Below are positions 16,580-24,550 of a DNA stretch of 64,000 nt, one piece after another. Location of the stretch: contig NZ_WOVL01000003.1 of NCBI RefSeq assembly GCF_009737085.1, forward strand, positions 178,447 through 242,446, read 5' to 3'. Each line of letters starts with the position of its first letter. Within the stretch, counting starts at the first letter, position 1. A program made the translations under genes and the position numbers. This DNA comes from Paenibacillus sp. NEAU-GSW1. GTDB taxonomy: Bacteria > Bacillota > Bacilli > Paenibacillales > Paenibacillaceae. Under the pieces are notes generated by a model that did not search any database, had not been told where the DNA came from, and worked only from the letters and a program-made list of their open reading frames with translations.

Positions 16580-16744
16580 CTAAAGTCACTTGGGGCAAAA
16601 ACATTTTGAATAACTCGTAAATAAAAAAGTAAATAAATGTATATTATATATTGGTATAACGCTGAGACGCTCGGCGTGCGGCACATAACTGGAACATAAA
16701 ATATTTTTTCTGATTTTCTTGCTTTTTAAGAATAAAGTATGCTA

Positions 16745-16898
16745 GTATCCATAATACAACTAAAGAACAAATGGCCGAGCGATGAAAAAATCCTGCGGGA
16801 TTTAAAAAGCACGTAAAAGCATACTCATTTAAAATGAGGAGCGCCAAGTAAGAGTACGGTAACTTTTTCGTTACTGTGTTCTTGCTTGGCGCTTTTTT
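16745..16898 (+). ncRNA. Candidate structured leader or small RNA ending in a long terminator
   Basis: The 461-base gap between the stalk-domain gene and the next gene holds three consecutive hairpins: AAATCC/GGGATTT, CTCATT/AATGAG, and a long 23-bp arm pair at 16841-16863 and 16870-16892 closed by GCGCCAAG/CTTGGCGC and followed by six T. A weak -10-like TATGCT lies at 16738. Another 7-bp hairpin (CGCTGAG/CTCGGCG) is at about 16661-16677. A transcript of about 150 bases ending at the terminator, or an attenuator ahead of the replication-type genes, are both possible. It matches no riboswitch I know. Confidence 0.35.
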
Positions 16899-16994
16899 GT
16901 TTTTTCCGTTCCATATCCCTAGTCTCGCGTCGGTTACACCACCAGTTTAGCAATTGCTAACAGAACCAAATCCTAATTTGGGGAGTGAATCGGT

Positions 16995-17564
16995 ATGATT
17001 AGTAATTCTGTTTCAATCAAAGAAGAAATCGAAATTCAGCAGTTGGAGTTAAGGCCGTCTGCAAGTAGGCAGGTAAGCAGAGGGGCTTCGCCATCGAATA
17101 AACTCACTGTTGTAAACACGGAACGCCACGGCAAGAGAGTTGTCATTGCGCAGGAAGTGATCGAGAAGATAGGTTCCCCTTCTACTGTGCAGATTGCCTT
17201 TAACGGCGATGGAATAGTGATCTGTAAGAACCTTGGCCTTGACGATAATCATTTCCATCTGAGAACCAGTCGTAAAAACTTCGCCATTTACTCCAAAGAA
17301 CTGGTCCATGAAATCACAGAAAATTACAAGCTAGATTTCACGGGCGGAACATCCGTATCTTACCAGCTCGTAAAGTACCTGAACCTAAAAGGCACGCTTG
17401 CAGCTCTAGTAACCTTAAAGACCAACGAGCACGACGAGATTGGAAACGATTCTCAGGCCGAGAAAGCGGAACATGAATCCGAGGCTACTACCGAGCATGA
17501 ACAACCCGATTACGAACTTGATGAACTGGAATTAGATAGCTTCGAATACAACGAAGATCATTAA
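16995..17564 (+). CDS. Hypothetical protein upstream of the primase-helicase
   Basis: 189 residues. The N-terminal two thirds have alternating strands and helices; the last 50 residues are strongly acidic (EHESEATTEHEQPDYELDEL). TTGGGGAGTGA precedes the ATG. It ends 60 bases before the primase-polymerase gene and is probably cotranscribed with it. An acidic tail beside a replication gene could suggest a DNA-mimic or a partner for a DNA-binding protein, but that is speculation; no family is recognised. Confidence 0.6.
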   Translation: MISNSVSIKEEIEIQQLELRPSASRQVSRGASPSNKLTVVNTERHGKRVVIAQEVIEKIGSPSTVQIAFNGDGIVICKNLGLDDNHFHLRTSRKNFAIYSKELVHEITENYKLDFTGGTSVSYQLVKYLNLKGTLAALVTLKTNEHDEIGNDSQAEKAEHESEATTEHEQPDYELDELELDSFEYNEDH

Positions 17565-17624
17565 GCATTAACAGCAGGCGGGGCCAACTCCCGCCTGCCA
17601 ACATGACAGAAAGCGGTGACAGAC

Positions 17625-20600
17625 ATGGCGAAAGACGAAGAATTCTTTCAACTCTCCTCAAATGATCTAAATGCAATGACGACGCAGGAAGCGGCACTCG
17701 CCTACGCAGGCGCAAATCTCTTACTAATCCCAGTTTGTAATCCCGATCACATAGGAGCTTCCGAACTGCATAAGGAGAGTTGCAATAATCCAGGCAAAGC
17801 GCCACGGATTACCCAATGGTCGGAAAAGGCGACTGCCGACCTCGAAACCGTCAGCAGATGGTTCCAGAAAAGGCCCGAAAGCAATGTCGGGATGCTGACT
17901 GGTTCCAAAGCAGGGATTGTAGGAATCGATGCAGACGGCGATTACGGCGCATCGAAAGTGCTAGGGCTGTTCGGGGGCGAACCTCCGCTGACTTGGACGT
18001 TTTCGACTCCAGGAGGCGGCACGCGGTACCTATTTGGGATTCCGAAGGGTACAGCTTACCAAAAGTACACCGATCGAAATCCCAATGGGGGGCATGAGGA
18101 GCTGGCAATTCTTGCGGATGGACAAATGACCGTGCTTCCTCCTTCCTTGCACCGCAATGGGGGCAAGTACGAATGGCTTCCCGGCAGAGCTCCCGGCGAC
18201 ATTCCGTTGACTGCCGCTCCCCAAGCCATTCTGAATCTCTTGACGCCGAAGCCTACAGCCGTGAAGCAAATCGGCAATGAAGATGAACCTTGCGAGCAAC
18301 CTTCTGTACCGCAACGTAAATACGAAGAAATGCAAATGAGCTCCTGGCAGCGTGTACCGTCGGGAGATTTGGTACTGAATGAACTGATGAAGAAATGCGA
18401 AATAATGTACGACTTCGTTCAGGAGCAGAAGAGCTTCGGCTGCGACGAAGACTCGTGGCATAAGGTGACTTCCATGCTCGTCCGCGCGGGTCATCCAGCA
18501 GCGGCACTCGCCTTCTCTCAGATCAGCGGCAAGCACAACCCACATAGCGAGCAAAGGATCACTCAAATGGCTGCGGAAGGAGATAACAAAACCTACGGCC
18601 CGACTTGCTGTAGGACTTTCGGATGCGGAGAGTATCAAATCACCAAATGTTTCGGCACCGTCCGAACAAACGACAAGGGTGAGATCACCAATTCTCCTGC
18701 CCTGTTTGTGTCACTCGGTAGACCGAAAAAGGTGGTCAGCACCTTCTCTGCCACGATCAAAGCAAAGACAGACCTGCTCCCAGAGCGATACTCCGTAAAT
18801 GGGAGCAATCTGTGTCTGGCGCTAAAAGATAAAGACGGCGAGCAATCGTTCATTCCTCAGGCTAATTTTTTTGCCTGGATCAACAAAGATACCATGAAGG
18901 ACGACGGCGCGGAACGGCAGCGGTTCTACGAACTGGAGGGCTGTGTCTTGTACAACAAGAAGCGGCTTTCCCCCATACTCGTTCCTGCCAATGACTTCGA
19001 GAGCATGAAATGGCTATCAATGTGGGGCCCGGAACCGAACATTCAGCCTGGGAACAAATCCAGGGACACCGTCCGTCACGCCATCCAGTCAACGGCAAGC
19101 GAGGCAGTTCTGGAACGAATCTACGCTCACCTTGGCTGGGTAGAAATCGACGGAAGTTGGGCGTACTTGCACGCTGGCGGGGCATTGGGTGTCCCGAACA
19201 TTAAGGTGGAGCCGAATGAGAAACTCAAAAACTTCGTTCTGTCCGCTAAAGCGGCAAACGCCAAGAAAGCGATGGAGGCAAGCCTCCGGCTGCTAGACAT
19301 CGCTCCGCATCGGATAACGCTGGTTCTGTGGGCAATGGTTTTCCTCGCCCCGCTGTGCGAGTGGCTGCGTTTAGTGCGGCTGGAGCCTAAATTCTTGGTT
19401 TGGTTCCACGGCTACACGGGATCACGCAAAACGACATATGCCAAGCTGATGACGTGTCACTTTGGAGATTTGCTGGAGCATCCCCCCGCCAGCTTCAAAG
19501 ACACGGCAAATACGGTCGAGAAATGCGGCTTTGACGCAAAAGACTCGCTTCTGCTCATCGACGACTACCATCCGACGGACAGTCCTAGGGAAGCAAAAAC
19601 TATGATGCAGATAGCCCAGCAGATCCTCAGAGGCTACGGTGATCGGGTTGGACGCGGAAGAATGAAACAGGATACAAGTCTTCGACAGGACTACCCTCCA
19701 CGTGGCATGGCGATTGTAACTGCAGAGGACGTTCTAAGCGGCAGCTCCAGCGTCGCTCGCCTTTTTCCTGTCGGCATTCAACCAGGTGACATCGATCTCG
19801 AAAAGCTGACTGTCGCCCAACAACAAGCCAGCGCTTTAAGCGAAGCGATGACAGGCTACCTGGAATGGATCGGGGCTGCCATGGACGAGCGCGAAGATAC
19901 ACGCCTCACGCAGATTTTCTTCGAGCGACGGAACGAGGCGAGCAGGCTGAACGTGCACGGAAGGCTGACGGAAGCCGCCTCTTGGCTCTACCTCGGACTG
20001 AGTTTCGGCTTGGAGTACGCCGTCAGCATCAGGGCGATCGAATCCGAACGCAAGCAGCAACTACTCGACGAGGCATGGAACATTTTCCTTAGTACGGCAA
20101 ACCATCAGGGTCAACAGGTCACGGAAGTTAAGCCTACGACGCGCTTCATCAACATCGTGGCTGAGCTTCTGGCCAGTCAATCCATATGTACAGAAGAGAT
20201 AAAACCGAAGCACCACGATGATGTTCCGAGAAAAGGAACTCTTGTTGGCTGGCATGATAATGACTTCTTCTACTTCCTACCCGAAGTTCTGTACAACAAC
20301 GTCAGCCGTTTCCTCTCCGCAGAGGGGACGCAGTTCCCCATCACCAGCCAAACGCTCTGGAAGCAGCTGGCCGACGAGGGGATTATCAAAACGGAAACTT
20401 CCAAGGAAAACGGCAGGGACCGTCGACATCTCCTCGTCAAAAAGGATGTGCGCGGCGAACGCTCCCGGAAGCTTTGGGTGCGAGCGGAGATTTTGCAGAA
20501 GCGAGATGCTCCCGAACCTGAGCCGCAACCTGAAGTGAAACTGAATAGGTGGCACGTGGACAATCGGCCTCCAAGAAGAGAGGATGACCCCCGCCACAGA

Positions 20601-20654
20601 CCAGAAAACTACGACGACCCACTTGAACTCGATGACTTAGGATACGCCCCCTGA
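17625..20654 (+). CDS. Primase-polymerase / DUF927-like helicase, element replication protein
   Basis: 1009 residues. The N-terminal region is a bifunctional primase-polymerase (Prim-Pol) domain: a GKAPRI-type motif near 57, the metal-binding IVGIDADGD near residue 100 and STPGGGTRYLF near 128. A central linker with a Cys cluster follows, then a DUF927/superfamily III-like ATPase with Walker A GYTGSRKTT (near 595) and Walker B LLLIDDYHP (near 640). The C-terminus is charged. I choose the ATG at 17625 over the GTG at 17616 on ribosome-site spacing. It should prime and unwind DNA for the element's own replication after excision, as Cch/DUF927 proteins of SCC elements are thought to do. Confidence 0.8.
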   Translation: MAKDEEFFQLSSNDLNAMTTQEAALAYAGANLLLIPVCNPDHIGASELHKESCNNPGKAPRITQWSEKATADLETVSRWFQKRPESNVGMLTGSKAGIVGIDADGDYGASKVLGLFGGEPPLTWTFSTPGGGTRYLFGIPKGTAYQKYTDRNPNGGHEELAILADGQMTVLPPSLHRNGGKYEWLPGRAPGDIPLTAAPQAILNLLTPKPTAVKQIGNEDEPCEQPSVPQRKYEEMQMSSWQRVPSGDLVLNELMKKCEIMYDFVQEQKSFGCDEDSWHKVTSMLVRAGHPAAALAFSQISGKHNPHSEQRITQMAAEGDNKTYGPTCCRTFGCGEYQITKCFGTVRTNDKGEITNSPALFVSLGRPKKVVSTFSATIKAKTDLLPERYSVNGSNLCLALKDKDGEQSFIPQANFFAWINKDTMKDDGAERQRFYELEGCVLYNKKRLSPILVPANDFESMKWLSMWGPEPNIQPGNKSRDTVRHAIQSTASEAVLERIYAHLGWVEIDGSWAYLHAGGALGVPNIKVEPNEKLKNFVLSAKAANAKKAMEASLRLLDIAPHRITLVLWAMVFLAPLCEWLRLVRLEPKFLVWFHGYTGSRKTTYAKLMTCHFGDLLEHPPASFKDTANTVEKCGFDAKDSLLLIDDYHPTDSPREAKTMMQIAQQILRGYGDRVGRGRMKQDTSLRQDYPPRGMAIVTAEDVLSGSSSVARLFPVGIQPGDIDLEKLTVAQQQASALSEAMTGYLEWIGAAMDEREDTRLTQIFFERRNEASRLNVHGRLTEAASWLYLGLSFGLEYAVSIRAIESERKQQLLDEAWNIFLSTANHQGQQVTEVKPTTRFINIVAELLASQSICTEEIKPKHHDDVPRKGTLVGWHDNDFFYFLPEVLYNNVSRFLSAEGTQFPITSQTLWKQLADEGIIKTETSKENGRDRRHLLVKKDVRGERSRKLWVRAEILQKRDAPEPEPQPEVKLNRWHVDNRPPRREDDPRHRPENYDDPLELDDLGYAP

Positions 20655-21126
20655 ATCGGGGGCGAAGGCCCCACACACGAACCGTGTGGGGGCTCCTGAA
20701 GCCCAAGCGGGATAAGGGATGCAGCGAAAGCGCCCCCCTTTCCCCCGTAAAAAAAAAAGAAAAAAATAAATAGATCCCCCCCCCTGACGATAAAAAAGAT
20801 TCTCTCTCCCCCGCCAAAACCGGGGGAAACGGGGGCGATCCCGACAATAGCACGCAGGGCAAGGATTTCAGGCAGATGCTTGCGGGGGAGCTAGGCGTAA
20901 GGCGGAGGAGAAAAAAGGGGGCGGCAGCAAACGCACCTGACCCAGGCCGTAAAAGAGGCCTGGAACGCCCAAAAAGGCCAGCCAGCAAAGAGAGCAAGGA
21001 AACGCCACAAAAGGAGCCTAAAAAGCGAAAGGGTCAAAGAAGATGATGCCATGAAAACCGTCTCTGTTCGCTTTTCAAACAGTTAATATTCTTAAGATAC
21101 GGAAATTAATTGGAGGCGAAGTAAAG
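20655..21126. other. Intergenic region with hairpin, homopolymer tracts and a possible basic ORF
   Basis: Right after the primase-helicase stop is a hairpin (GCCCCCACACG-type arms around 20667-20692) without a T-run. A purine tract of ten A, G and seven A (about 20750-20768) is followed by nine C, then GC-rich repeats such as CCGGGGGAAACGGGGG. Strand asymmetry is strong. Apart from the small ORF at 20876 no gene is supported. Its position after a replication gene would suit an origin, but no iterons were seen. Confidence 0.4.
20876..21046 (+). CDS. Possible small, very basic protein
   Basis: The 56-codon frame starting at ATG 20876 would give a product dominated by Arg and Lys (VRRRRKKGAAAN early, KEPKKRKGQRR at the end). 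AAGGA lies 11 bases upstream, which is far. The frame extends without a start to 20774. The composition may only reflect a purine-rich strand, so the call is weak. If real, a nucleic-acid-binding role beside the primase-helicase would fit. Confidence 0.25.
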   Translation: MLAGELGVRRRRKKGAAANAPDPGRKRGLERPKRPASKESKETPQKEPKKRKGQRR

Positions 21127-21510
21127 ATGGTTTTCATGGATTCACGCCAAGATGTAACGAAGGCAGGCCACCTGCTTTCAGGTTCCGCCGCTCGGTTTCT
21201 CGGGGATTTTTTCGACCAACTTCGTGAGTTGCTCGGGCAGAACGGGACAGACAAGCCGTTCAGCCTGTCCGAACACGGCCACGAGCTGATCTTTCTTCAG
21301 CCGATGGAATCGTTCCCAGACTTTCAATTCGACGGAAGGGCATTGGAGTACGCGGAACGGATCATTCTGGATGACGTTCAACTATTCAAAGCTTGCCTGA
21401 TGGAAGACAACGAAGGTTTCACGTTCCTCTTCTCCGTCGTCGGTACGCAAGTAAAAGAGATCGAAGCTTGGTTTGCCGACCATGCGGACGGGGACGAAAC
21501 GAATGAGTGA
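21127..21510 (+). CDS. Hypothetical protein upstream of radC-like gene
   Basis: 127 residues, acidic and soluble, starting MVFMDSRQDVTKAG and ending ADHADGDETNE. GGAGGCGAAG precedes the ATG by about ten bases. It overlaps the radC-like gene by eight bases (an ATGAGTGA arrangement), so the two are translationally coupled. No family is recognised. In SCC-like elements small genes of unknown role commonly lie between the helicase and the recombinase, which is the position here. Confidence 0.6.
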   Translation: MVFMDSRQDVTKAGHLLSGSAARFLGDFFDQLRELLGQNGTDKPFSLSEHGHELIFLQPMESFPDFQFDGRALEYAERIILDDVQLFKACLMEDNEGFTFLFSVVGTQVKEIEAWFADHADGDETNE

Positions 21511-21997
21511 AGCCATCGTGGGTACTGCAAGGAAAAATGATGAAAAAGGGTTGGCCGCTAAGCGTGTTCAAGTGCTGAGCCTGCGGATGGTCAAAGAATC
21601 TTTAACGATCTTCTTTCCGAATAGAGTCATTCGAAGCCCAAAAGACGCCGCAGATCTCTTTCGTAAATTCATTGGCGACTTGGATCGTGAGCAGTTCTGC
21701 ATTCTGTGCCTCAACACGAAGAACGAACCGACCGCTTTGCACACTGTAAGCATCGGCACTCTAAACGCCTCTCTTGTCCATCCAAGGGAGACATTCAAGC
21801 TGGCGATTCTGGCCAATGCCGCTTCCATCATCGCCTGTCATAACCATCCTTCGGGACAGCCCGATCCGAGCCCTGAAGATGTCGAGCTAACCGAAAGGCT
21901 GCGCGACAGCGGCACCTTACTCGGCATCGAGCTGCTCGATCATCTCGTTCTCGGCGACGGCAATTTCGTCAGCATGAAGGAACGCGGTCTTATGTAA
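21503..21997 (+). CDS. radC: RadC-like JAB/MPN domain protein
   Basis: 164 residues from the ATG at 21503. The JAMM metal motif is intact: SIIACHNHPSGQPDPSPEDVE style, with H-x-H, then Ser and Asp at the expected spacing, followed by DHLVLGDGNFVSMKERG, the usual RadC ending. Only the JAB domain is present; the helix-hairpin-helix N-terminus of chromosomal RadC is missing, as in the short RadC proteins of mobile elements. The biochemical role of RadC is unsettled. In this context it probably serves element maintenance or anti-host functions. It is coupled to the upstream hypothetical gene. Confidence 0.85.
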   Translation: MSEAIVGTARKNDEKGLAAKRVQVLSLRMVKESLTIFFPNRVIRSPKDAADLFRKFIGDLDREQFCILCLNTKNEPTALHTVSIGTLNASLVHPRETFKLAILANAASIIACHNHPSGQPDPSPEDVELTERLRDSGTLLGIELLDHLVLGDGNFVSMKERGLM

Positions 21998-22066
21998 CAA
22001 CACTACTAATGTTCCCACCTTGGATCTACAACTTAGAGCGAACGTACACGAATAGGGGGAAAGAAC

Positions 22067-22243
22067 GTGCAGATCGCACGCTTTCACACCAGCATTTCGC
22101 GCGATAAGCTCAAACAATCAGTCATTACCCCAGATACATACAAATGGGGAAAAACCAATCAGATCCAAGAAACTCACGAATCGTACTATCAACCTGCCGT
22201 TGAACTTTTAGATGCAATTTCAAAGAAACAAAACAACCAATGA
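22067..22243 (+). CDS. Small protein (58 residues) before the recombinase
   Basis: A short frame beginning GTG at 22067 with AGGGGG eight bases upstream, reading MQIARFHTSISRDKLKQSVI at the start and ending LDAISKKQNNQ. Base composition and codon use look coding, and a hairpin follows its stop. It sits where small accessory genes flank serine recombinases. Without a recognisable family its role is unknown; a recombination accessory factor is one possibility. Confidence 0.5.
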   Translation: MQIARFHTSISRDKLKQSVITPDTYKWGKTNQIQETHESYYQPAVELLDAISKKQNNQ

Positions 22244-22260
22244 TCCAATTTTATTTCAAC

Positions 22261-22295
22261 GGCTCCTCTCTCATGAGGAGCCATACCTTTTCCAA
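22261..22295 (+). terminator. Hairpin between small ORF and recombinase gene
   Basis: The perfect stem GGCTCCTC/GAGGAGCC (22261-22268 and 22275-22282) has a weak T-rich tail (ATACCTTTTCC). It may act as a partial terminator or protect the upstream mRNA end. Confidence 0.55.
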
Positions 22296-22333
22296 CATTA
22301 ACGACTTCCGTAAATTGAAAGGGGAAACTTCAG

Positions 22334-23935
22334 ATGACAGCTACACAACTCCTAACCCTAGTACGAGTTGCTGCCTATGTTCGCTACTCATCAGACAACC
22401 AGCGGGATGAATCGCTGGACGCACAAATTCGTGCAATTGAGATTTACTGCAAGCAAAATGGTTACGAACTTGTCAAAGTTTACGCGGATCGCGCCAAAAC
22501 AGCAACCTCTGATAAGCGTCCTGAATTTCAGCAGATGATTGAAGATAGTGGCAAAAATTTGTTCGAAATTGTTGTGGTTCACAAACTGGACCGCTTCAGC
22601 CGGGATAAGTATGATAGCACCAAATACAAGCGGAAGCTGAAAGTCAACGGCATTAAGCTTCTCAGCGTGACAGAAAACCTCGATGGATCGCCTGAAAGCG
22701 TCATTCTGGAATCTTTGCTTGAAGGCATGGCCGAATATTACTCCAAAAACCTCGCACGTGAAGTGATGAAGGGAATGAAAGAAACTGCACATCAGTGCAA
22801 GCACACTGGTGGGCTACCTCCCATTGGCTACTCTGTCGATCCTGTCACGAAAAAGTACATCATTAATGAGAAGGAACGTGGAATAGTGGAAACGATCTTT
22901 TCTATGTTCCTAGCAGGGTGCGGCTACAATCAGATCGTTACCACACTTCAAGAAAAGGGTTACCGTTCCCGTTATGGTCGTCCGATCGGCAAGAACAACT
23001 TACACGACATCCTCCGCAATGAGAAGTATACTGGTACATATATTTTCAACTTAACAAGCAGCAAGGATGCGGAAGGAAAACGAAACAGCCATAGAAAGAA
23101 AGAGTTAGAAGACGTCATCCGTGTAGAGGGCGGCATGCCTGCGATAGTGAGCAAAGAGCTGTTTCAGCAAGTCCAGGCCAAAATGGATGCAAATAAACAA
23201 AAGGCCGGACGGCAAAAAGCCAAGGAATCGTACTTGTTGAGCGGCCTTATCGTTTGCGGTGAATGTCTAAAGAACGTAGGGTTTGAATATTCCATGATAG
23301 GAAACACCAAATACAGTGGGCGAAATAAGTTAAAATACGTCACCTACCGCTGTGGAAATCGCGACCAAAACAAGGATTGCTGCAATCCTGAGCTTCGTCG
23401 AGAGTACGTTGAGAATTACGTGATCACGCAGCTTCAGGAGAAGATTTTCAACGACAGCGCCATTCCGACACTTGCAAGGCAGTTATCCGAATACCAAGCA
23501 AAAAAGAATACGGCTTTTCAGGCGGAGACAGTGAGACTCGATAAGAACTTGCGCGAGACGAAGAAACAGATCAACAACATCGTGAACGCAGTCGCCAGCG
23601 GAGTGTCTAACGCCGCCCTACTTAGCAAGCTGGAGGATCTTGAAGCGCAGAAGATGAAGTTAGAGCAGCACATCCTCGAACAGTCATCGAAGAAGCAACA
23701 AACGATCGTCACAGAGGATGCGCTTCGCCAATTGCTCGCATCTTTCAAAGATCGTGTCGCTGATCGTAATATTCCCGAGATCAAGAAATTCATCAGTAGC
23801 TATGTAGAAAAGGTGATTGTTTACAAAGAGTATGTGGAGCTAATTCTGAAGGTGCCTGTTTCGGCTCTTGAGGAAAAGCAAAAACCACAACCTCGTGCGG
23901 TTGTGGTTTCACATGGTGGAGGCGAGGGGATTTGA
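22334..23935 (+). CDS. Large serine recombinase (site-specific integrase), C-terminus encoded by ssrA
   Basis: 533 residues. The N-terminal resolvase/invertase catalytic domain carries VAAYVRYSSDNQR, with the catalytic serine probably S19, and VVVHKLDRFSRD with the conserved arginine. A recombinase domain follows (GGLPPIGY onward), then a zinc ribbon with CGEC and YRCGNRD...CC near 308-350, a coiled coil near 390-450 and a C-terminal helical region. This is the size and order of Ccr-type integrases. The last ~20 codons run through the ssrA terminator hairpin and into the T-arm of ssrA, stopping at TGA in ATTTGAACCCC. The frame therefore crosses the attachment core, and its C-terminal residues depend on what lies beyond the junction. 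Confidence 0.92.
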   Translation: MTATQLLTLVRVAAYVRYSSDNQRDESLDAQIRAIEIYCKQNGYELVKVYADRAKTATSDKRPEFQQMIEDSGKNLFEIVVVHKLDRFSRDKYDSTKYKRKLKVNGIKLLSVTENLDGSPESVILESLLEGMAEYYSKNLAREVMKGMKETAHQCKHTGGLPPIGYSVDPVTKKYIINEKERGIVETIFSMFLAGCGYNQIVTTLQEKGYRSRYGRPIGKNNLHDILRNEKYTGTYIFNLTSSKDAEGKRNSHRKKELEDVIRVEGGMPAIVSKELFQQVQAKMDANKQKAGRQKAKESYLLSGLIVCGECLKNVGFEYSMIGNTKYSGRNKLKYVTYRCGNRDQNKDCCNPELRREYVENYVITQLQEKIFNDSAIPTLARQLSEYQAKKNTAFQAETVRLDKNLRETKKQINNIVNAVASGVSNAALLSKLEDLEAQKMKLEQHILEQSSKKQQTIVTEDALRQLLASFKDRVADRNIPEIKKFISSYVEKVIVYKEYVELILKVPVSALEEKQKPQPRAVVVSHGGGEGI

Positions 23936-23950
23936 ACCCCTGTCCGAAGA
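23882..23950 (-). repeat. Right attachment junction: ssrA terminator and 3' end core
   Basis: The 11-bp stem AAACCACAACC/GGTTGTGGTTT (23882-23909) is the ssrA terminator on the minus strand, with loop TCGTGC. Next to it is the core CATGGTGGAGGCGA (23912-23925), identical to sites A, C and D, which forms the CCA end and acceptor stem of tmRNA. The T-arm GGGGATTTGAACCCC follows. Left of about 23925 is element DNA, right of it host ssrA. The insertion keeps tmRNA intact. Confidence 0.85.
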
Positions 23951-24279
23951 CAACGCCACACAGGCTTCTACGGGTGTAGTCACAGTTTTGATGTCACCCG
24001 AGCAACGCCCCGTAACCGGCTTTGCGTTGGGTCAGCCTGATTATCTTCTTCCGTCGACCCCAGGCGGAGACCGAAGCGGCGTATCCCACTATTTGTTAGC
24101 CCCTAGTCTAGTCACATGGGCGATGCTAGGTAGGAGCACGCTCACAGGTTATTAAGCTGCGAAAGCGTAAGTTTGTTTTTGGTTGCCATTTAATAGGCTT
24201 TAGCGTTGATGAAGCAGACGACTCCCTGCTACCCGCAACCCGCGCTCGTACTATCCCCGTCGAATCCATAAACGCCCCC
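23914..24279 (-). ncRNA. ssrA: Transfer-messenger RNA (tmRNA)
   Basis: About 366 bases. The 5' end starts GGGGGCG and continues with ATTCGACGGGGATAGT, a tmRNA hallmark. The 3' end CGCCTCC-ACCA pairs with the 5' end as a tRNA-Ala-like acceptor stem, with CCA encoded at 23914-23916. The tag frame (24152-24187) encodes GNQKQTYAFAA followed by TAA TAA; the resume alanine precedes it. tmRNA frees stalled ribosomes with SmpB and tags the product for proteases such as ClpP. Its 3' end is the insertion site of the island to the left. smpB lies upstream on the same strand. Confidence 0.95.
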
Positions 24280-24452
24280 AATAGGGCATAAACGGCCTTA
24301 TAACAAAGCCGATTAGCTTCAATCAGGTACGCTCGGATTAAGGATCAAAGAGATGATCCAAGATCAATCGAGCACGAATCGTAATGCTATGACGAGAAGC
24401 TCGACATTAATCATTCGTTCGTAAAAAATAACTTCCTTTGCGGTACAACATT

Positions 24453-24483
24453 AGTATACCACGACTGCCGCCGTCTGTGCCAA
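24453..24483 (-). promoter_or_regulatory. Possible ssrA promoter with extended -10
   Basis: On the minus strand, TTGGCA (24478-24483) and TGGTATACT (TATACT at 24453-24458) are spaced 19 bases, long, but the TG extension may compensate. Transcription from here would give a precursor about 165 bases longer than mature tmRNA at the 5' end, to be trimmed by RNase P. Confidence 0.5.
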
Positions 24484-24550
24484 ACATCTTACTGGCAACG
24501 AGGGCGAAAGCTGGAACTGCAGCCAGACAGCCTGTAACACGATCTGCGAG

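Larger units (their letters stand above)
2144..23925. mobile_element. Composite genomic island inserted at the 3' end of ssrA
   Basis: The island lies between the ssrA-like core of site A and the identical core in the real ssrA gene, about 21.8 kb. Direct repeats of the ssrA 3' end (sites A-D) split the left side into three small blocks (2144-2513, 2514-4760 and 4761-6571). A large block follows, with restriction-modification, replication-type genes and a serine recombinase adjacent to ssrA. The genes of the small blocks are AT-rich compared with the flanking housekeeping genes. The layout resembles composite SCC islands of staphylococci (serine recombinase, DUF927 helicase, stacked att sites at a conserved gene's 3' end), with ssrA as target instead of rlmH. 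The stacking history is inferred. Confidence 0.8.

Noticed and set aside
20437..20997. 186-codon minus-strand frame
   Set aside because: Mostly antisense to the primase-helicase end and the purine-rich tract; composition (Ser, Leu, Arg, Phe) is a shadow.
2144..23925. Prophage
   Set aside because: No capsid, portal, terminase, tail or lysis genes are recognisable; replication, recombinase and cargo genes fit an integrative element.
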